The translations under genes were made by a program, and so were the position numbers. From Ornithinimicrobium sp. (lineage in GTDB: Bacteria; Actinomycetota; Actinomycetes; Actinomycetales; Dermatophilaceae), in assembly GCF_030537745.1 (NCBI RefSeq), contig NZ_JAUNVI010000021.1, forward strand, positions 1-41,736: a stretch of 41,736 bases of DNA, read 5' to 3'. The notes under the pieces are model-generated. The model was not told the DNA's origin. It saw only the letters and a program-made list of their open reading frames with translations, and searched no databases. Of this stretch, positions 40,078-41,736 are shown one piece after another. How positions within the stretch are numbered: position 1 is the first letter of the stretch; each line of letters starts with the position of its first letter.

Positions 40078-41106
40078 ATGACAACTCATACGGAGTCCTA
40101 CACCGTGGAGGACTACCACACCGGCGGGGAGCCATTCCGCATCGTTGCTGATCACGACCTGGACTTGCGTGGGTCCACGGTCGCCGAGCGGCGGGTCCAC
40201 GCGATGAGCAGCGAGACGGTGGGGCGGGTGCGCCAACTTCTGTGCTTCGAGCCCCGTGGACACGCTGATATGTACGGCGGCTTCATCACTCCCCCGAACG
40301 ACGACGGCGCCCATTTCGGGGTGCTGTTTTGGCACAAGGACGGCTTCTCTACCGCGTGCGGCCACGGCACCATTGCCCTCGGTGTGTGGGCCGTGGACTC
40401 GGGCCGTGTCAGCGCGCCGGACACGGGACAGACCGACGTCGTCATCGACGTCCCCTCCGGCCGTGTCACCGCCCGCGTGCGGACCGAGCAGGGTCGAGTG
40501 GTCAGCGTCGACTTCGTGAACGTCCCGAGCTATCTGCTGGCCACCTCGGTGCCGGTGAACACCAGCCGCGGTCCACTTGTCGTCGACGTCTCCTACGGCG
40601 GCGCCATCTACGCCCAGCTCGACGTCTCCACGGTCGGCCTCTCGATCGTGCCCGATCAGTTCGGCGAGCTCATCGCACTGGGCCGCGAGATCAAGTGGGC
40701 GCTCAATGAGGCCGACGTCGCGAAGCACCCGGTCGATGACCGGCTCAGCGGGATCTACGGCACGATCATTTTCGAGGAGCTGCCAGGTGCCGGTCGCGAC
40801 GGGGAGCTGGCGCAGCGCAACGCGACGATCTTCGCCGACGGCGAGCTGGACCGGTCGCCCTGCGGGTCGGGCACCTGCGCCCGGCTGGCCACCCTGTCGG
40901 CGGCGGGCCGGCTGGGCGATGACGACACCCTTGTCCACGGTTCGATCGTCGGGTCGACCTTCACCGCTCGCGTCATGGGCCGGGAGCAGGTCGCCGGCCG
41001 GGACGCGGTCGTGCCGGTCGTGACAGGTATGGCGTACCGCACGGGTGAGAGCAGGTTCACCGTCGACCCCCGGGACCCATTGGTGCCGGGCTTCACGCTG
41101 CGTTAG
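40078..41106 (+). CDS. Proline racemase family protein, second copy
   Basis: A 342-residue protein of the proline racemase/hydroxyproline epimerase family. Both catalytic cysteines are kept: Cys 94 in STACGHGTIALG and Cys 262 in DRSPCGSGTCARLA. It is clearly diverged from the copy at 28731-29732, for example in the N-terminal block (VEDYHTGGEPFRIV against VDSHTEGMPTRVI). The GEPFR type of N-terminus is common in uncharacterised and dehydratase-like members, so the substrate may differ (trans-3-hydroxyproline, proline or another). ATG 40078 has AAAGGGAG nine bases before. It is divergent from livK and shares a promoter element with the hydroxyproline operon, which suggests common control. Its C-terminus is the best match to the remnant at 28582-28734. 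Confidence 0.86.
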   Translation: MTTHTESYTVEDYHTGGEPFRIVADHDLDLRGSTVAERRVHAMSSETVGRVRQLLCFEPRGHADMYGGFITPPNDDGAHFGVLFWHKDGFSTACGHGTIALGVWAVDSGRVSAPDTGQTDVVIDVPSGRVTARVRTEQGRVVSVDFVNVPSYLLATSVPVNTSRGPLVVDVSYGGAIYAQLDVSTVGLSIVPDQFGELIALGREIKWALNEADVAKHPVDDRLSGIYGTIIFEELPGAGRDGELAQRNATIFADGELDRSPCGSGTCARLATLSAAGRLGDDDTLVHGSIVGSTFTARVMGREQVAGRDAVVPVVTGMAYRTGESRFTVDPRDPLVPGFTLR

Positions 41107-41275
41107 GTGGCTCGTGAGGGGCGAGGCCGAGGACTCCGGCCGCGCAGTGCCTCGTTCTGGCCGAACGCCCCAGTTGGTCGATCGGGTGCGTCATACATCC
41201 GGTCGCGACCAAGCACATCGGCTCGGTTCATCAACTCACCCACACTGGGCGGGTAGATGGTGGCTGATTTCCGCC

Positions 41276-41581
41276 TCACGAGTTGTCCCGGATGGTGTCG
41301 ATCAAGCGCACGACCACCGACGAGATTCCCGGCTGGAAGTCGCAGACGGGCTCCGGCCTGCTCAGCGCTTCGGCCTGCCGGGCCAGAGCTAGCGGGTCAG
41401 TCCGGCAGGCCACTGGCCGGTCCGGGAGCGCGTCGAGGTAGTGCGCCGGCACCAGGTCGAACACCTGAGCGCACAGATGGTTCAGGCTAAATGCCAACTC
41501 GACGGAGTCCAGGTCGCGGCTCTCATCGGCCCATCCTGACGCCTCGGTGCTGGCCTTCCAGAGCTCCTTCGTGGTGGGCAA
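41276..41581 (-). CDS. Hypothetical protein, TTG start or truncated
   Basis: A 101-residue frame with GC-rich third positions throughout, as expected of a real gene here. I recognise no family. It is mostly helical by appearance (STEASGWADESRDLDSVELAFSLNHLCAQVFDLVPAHYLDAL), with three Cys residues and no membrane segment. The only available start is TTG 41579-41581, without a ribosome site. The frame stays open upstream to a stop at 41633-41635 and reads plausibly (GVAGLGLSTL), so the gene may have been truncated or frameshifted at its 5' end. The 169 bases between it and the convergent epimerase-like gene hold only a weak GGCCG/CGGCC hairpin at 41125-41141. Confidence 0.4.
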   Translation of the reverse strand: MPTTKELWKASTEASGWADESRDLDSVELAFSLNHLCAQVFDLVPAHYLDALPDRPVACRTDPLALARQAEALSRPEPVCDFQPGISSVVVRLIDTIRDNS

Positions 41582-41703
41582 TGTCGATAGACCGAGCCCA
41601 GCGACTCCCTGCTCAGCACTGGCTCCCCGAGGCTACTTCTGGGGATACGGCCGCTGGCGGCACCGGTAACCAAGGCACGAGACGCTTGGGCGCGCGCCCT
41701 GGG

Positions 41704-41736
41704 TCATTCGACGAGAATCGTCCCCATCATGCCGAG
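41704..41736 (-). CDS. Possible last codons of a gene entering from the right edge
   Basis: On the minus strand the window starts in an open frame reading LGMMGTILVE and stops with TGA at 41704-41706. A perfect 12-base palindrome, GGGCGCGCGCCC at 41688-41699, follows directly and could act as a hairpin. Ten residues are too few to name a family, and the frame may be chance. Confidence 0.25.
   Translation of the reverse strand, partial: LGMMGTILVE

Noticed and set aside
41655-41690. On the minus strand a frame reads ALVTGAASG, like the nucleotide-binding start of a short-chain dehydrogenase.
   Set aside because: The sequence after it (RIPRSSLGEP) does not continue as an SDR, where a second Gly pair should follow, and the frame stops soon after. 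It is most likely chance in GC-rich DNA.

Overview
The window is GC-rich, densely packed DNA from an actinobacterium, probably of the order Micrococcales. The GC level, GTG starts, GTGA/ATGA overlaps, a mycobacterial-type NarG and actinobacterial lipoproteins all point that way; the genus cannot be fixed from sequence alone. I see no rRNA, tRNA, CRISPR array, insertion sequence or integrase. No gene-free stretch exceeds 300 bases. The largest gaps are 18701-18976 (divergent promoters) and 26625-26886 (upstream of narG).

Positions 1-4666 (+) form a peptide-use operon: the tail of an oligopeptide-binding protein, two tandem DUF885 metallopeptidase-like proteins and a prolidase/imidazolonepropionase-type amidohydrolase, each overlapping the next by a few bases. 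Positions 4713-9241 (-) hold a module of DapA-type lyase, DAO-type flavoprotein, small 2Fe-2S protein, large flavoprotein and XRE-cupin regulator. Divergent from it lie a Rid-family gene and a glyoxalase-fold gene (9441-10345), with a FadR/GntR-type palindrome between. A CocE/X-Pro-type hydrolase, an FNT-family channel and a small membrane protein follow.

Positions 14061-18700 (-) encode a beta-glucan locus: GT2 processive synthase, membrane-fusion-like partner and GH81 endo-beta-1,3-glucanase lipoprotein. A secreted trypsin-like protease is divergent from it, behind a CRP/GlxR-like site. Positions 19878-26624 (-) are narGHJI, a complete membrane-bound nitrate reductase, followed by a lipoprotein with two META domains.

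Positions 27893-35092 (-) are a tightly coupled operon that reads as a full trans-4-hydroxy-L-proline route to 2-oxoglutarate: DapA-type deaminase, semialdehyde dehydrogenase, three-subunit D-hydroxyproline-type dehydrogenase, 2-epimerase and FCD-type GntR regulator. Its gene order repeats that of the 4.7-9.2 kb module. Between epimerase and regulator sits a 50-codon remnant of a second proline-racemase-family gene. A LIV-type ABC importer (35205-39916, -) and a divergent second proline-racemase-family enzyme (40078-41106, +) complete the theme. The window thus couples peptide and imino-acid scavenging with anaerobic nitrate respiration and beta-glucan production. The right end holds an unrecognised small gene and possibly the last codons of another.
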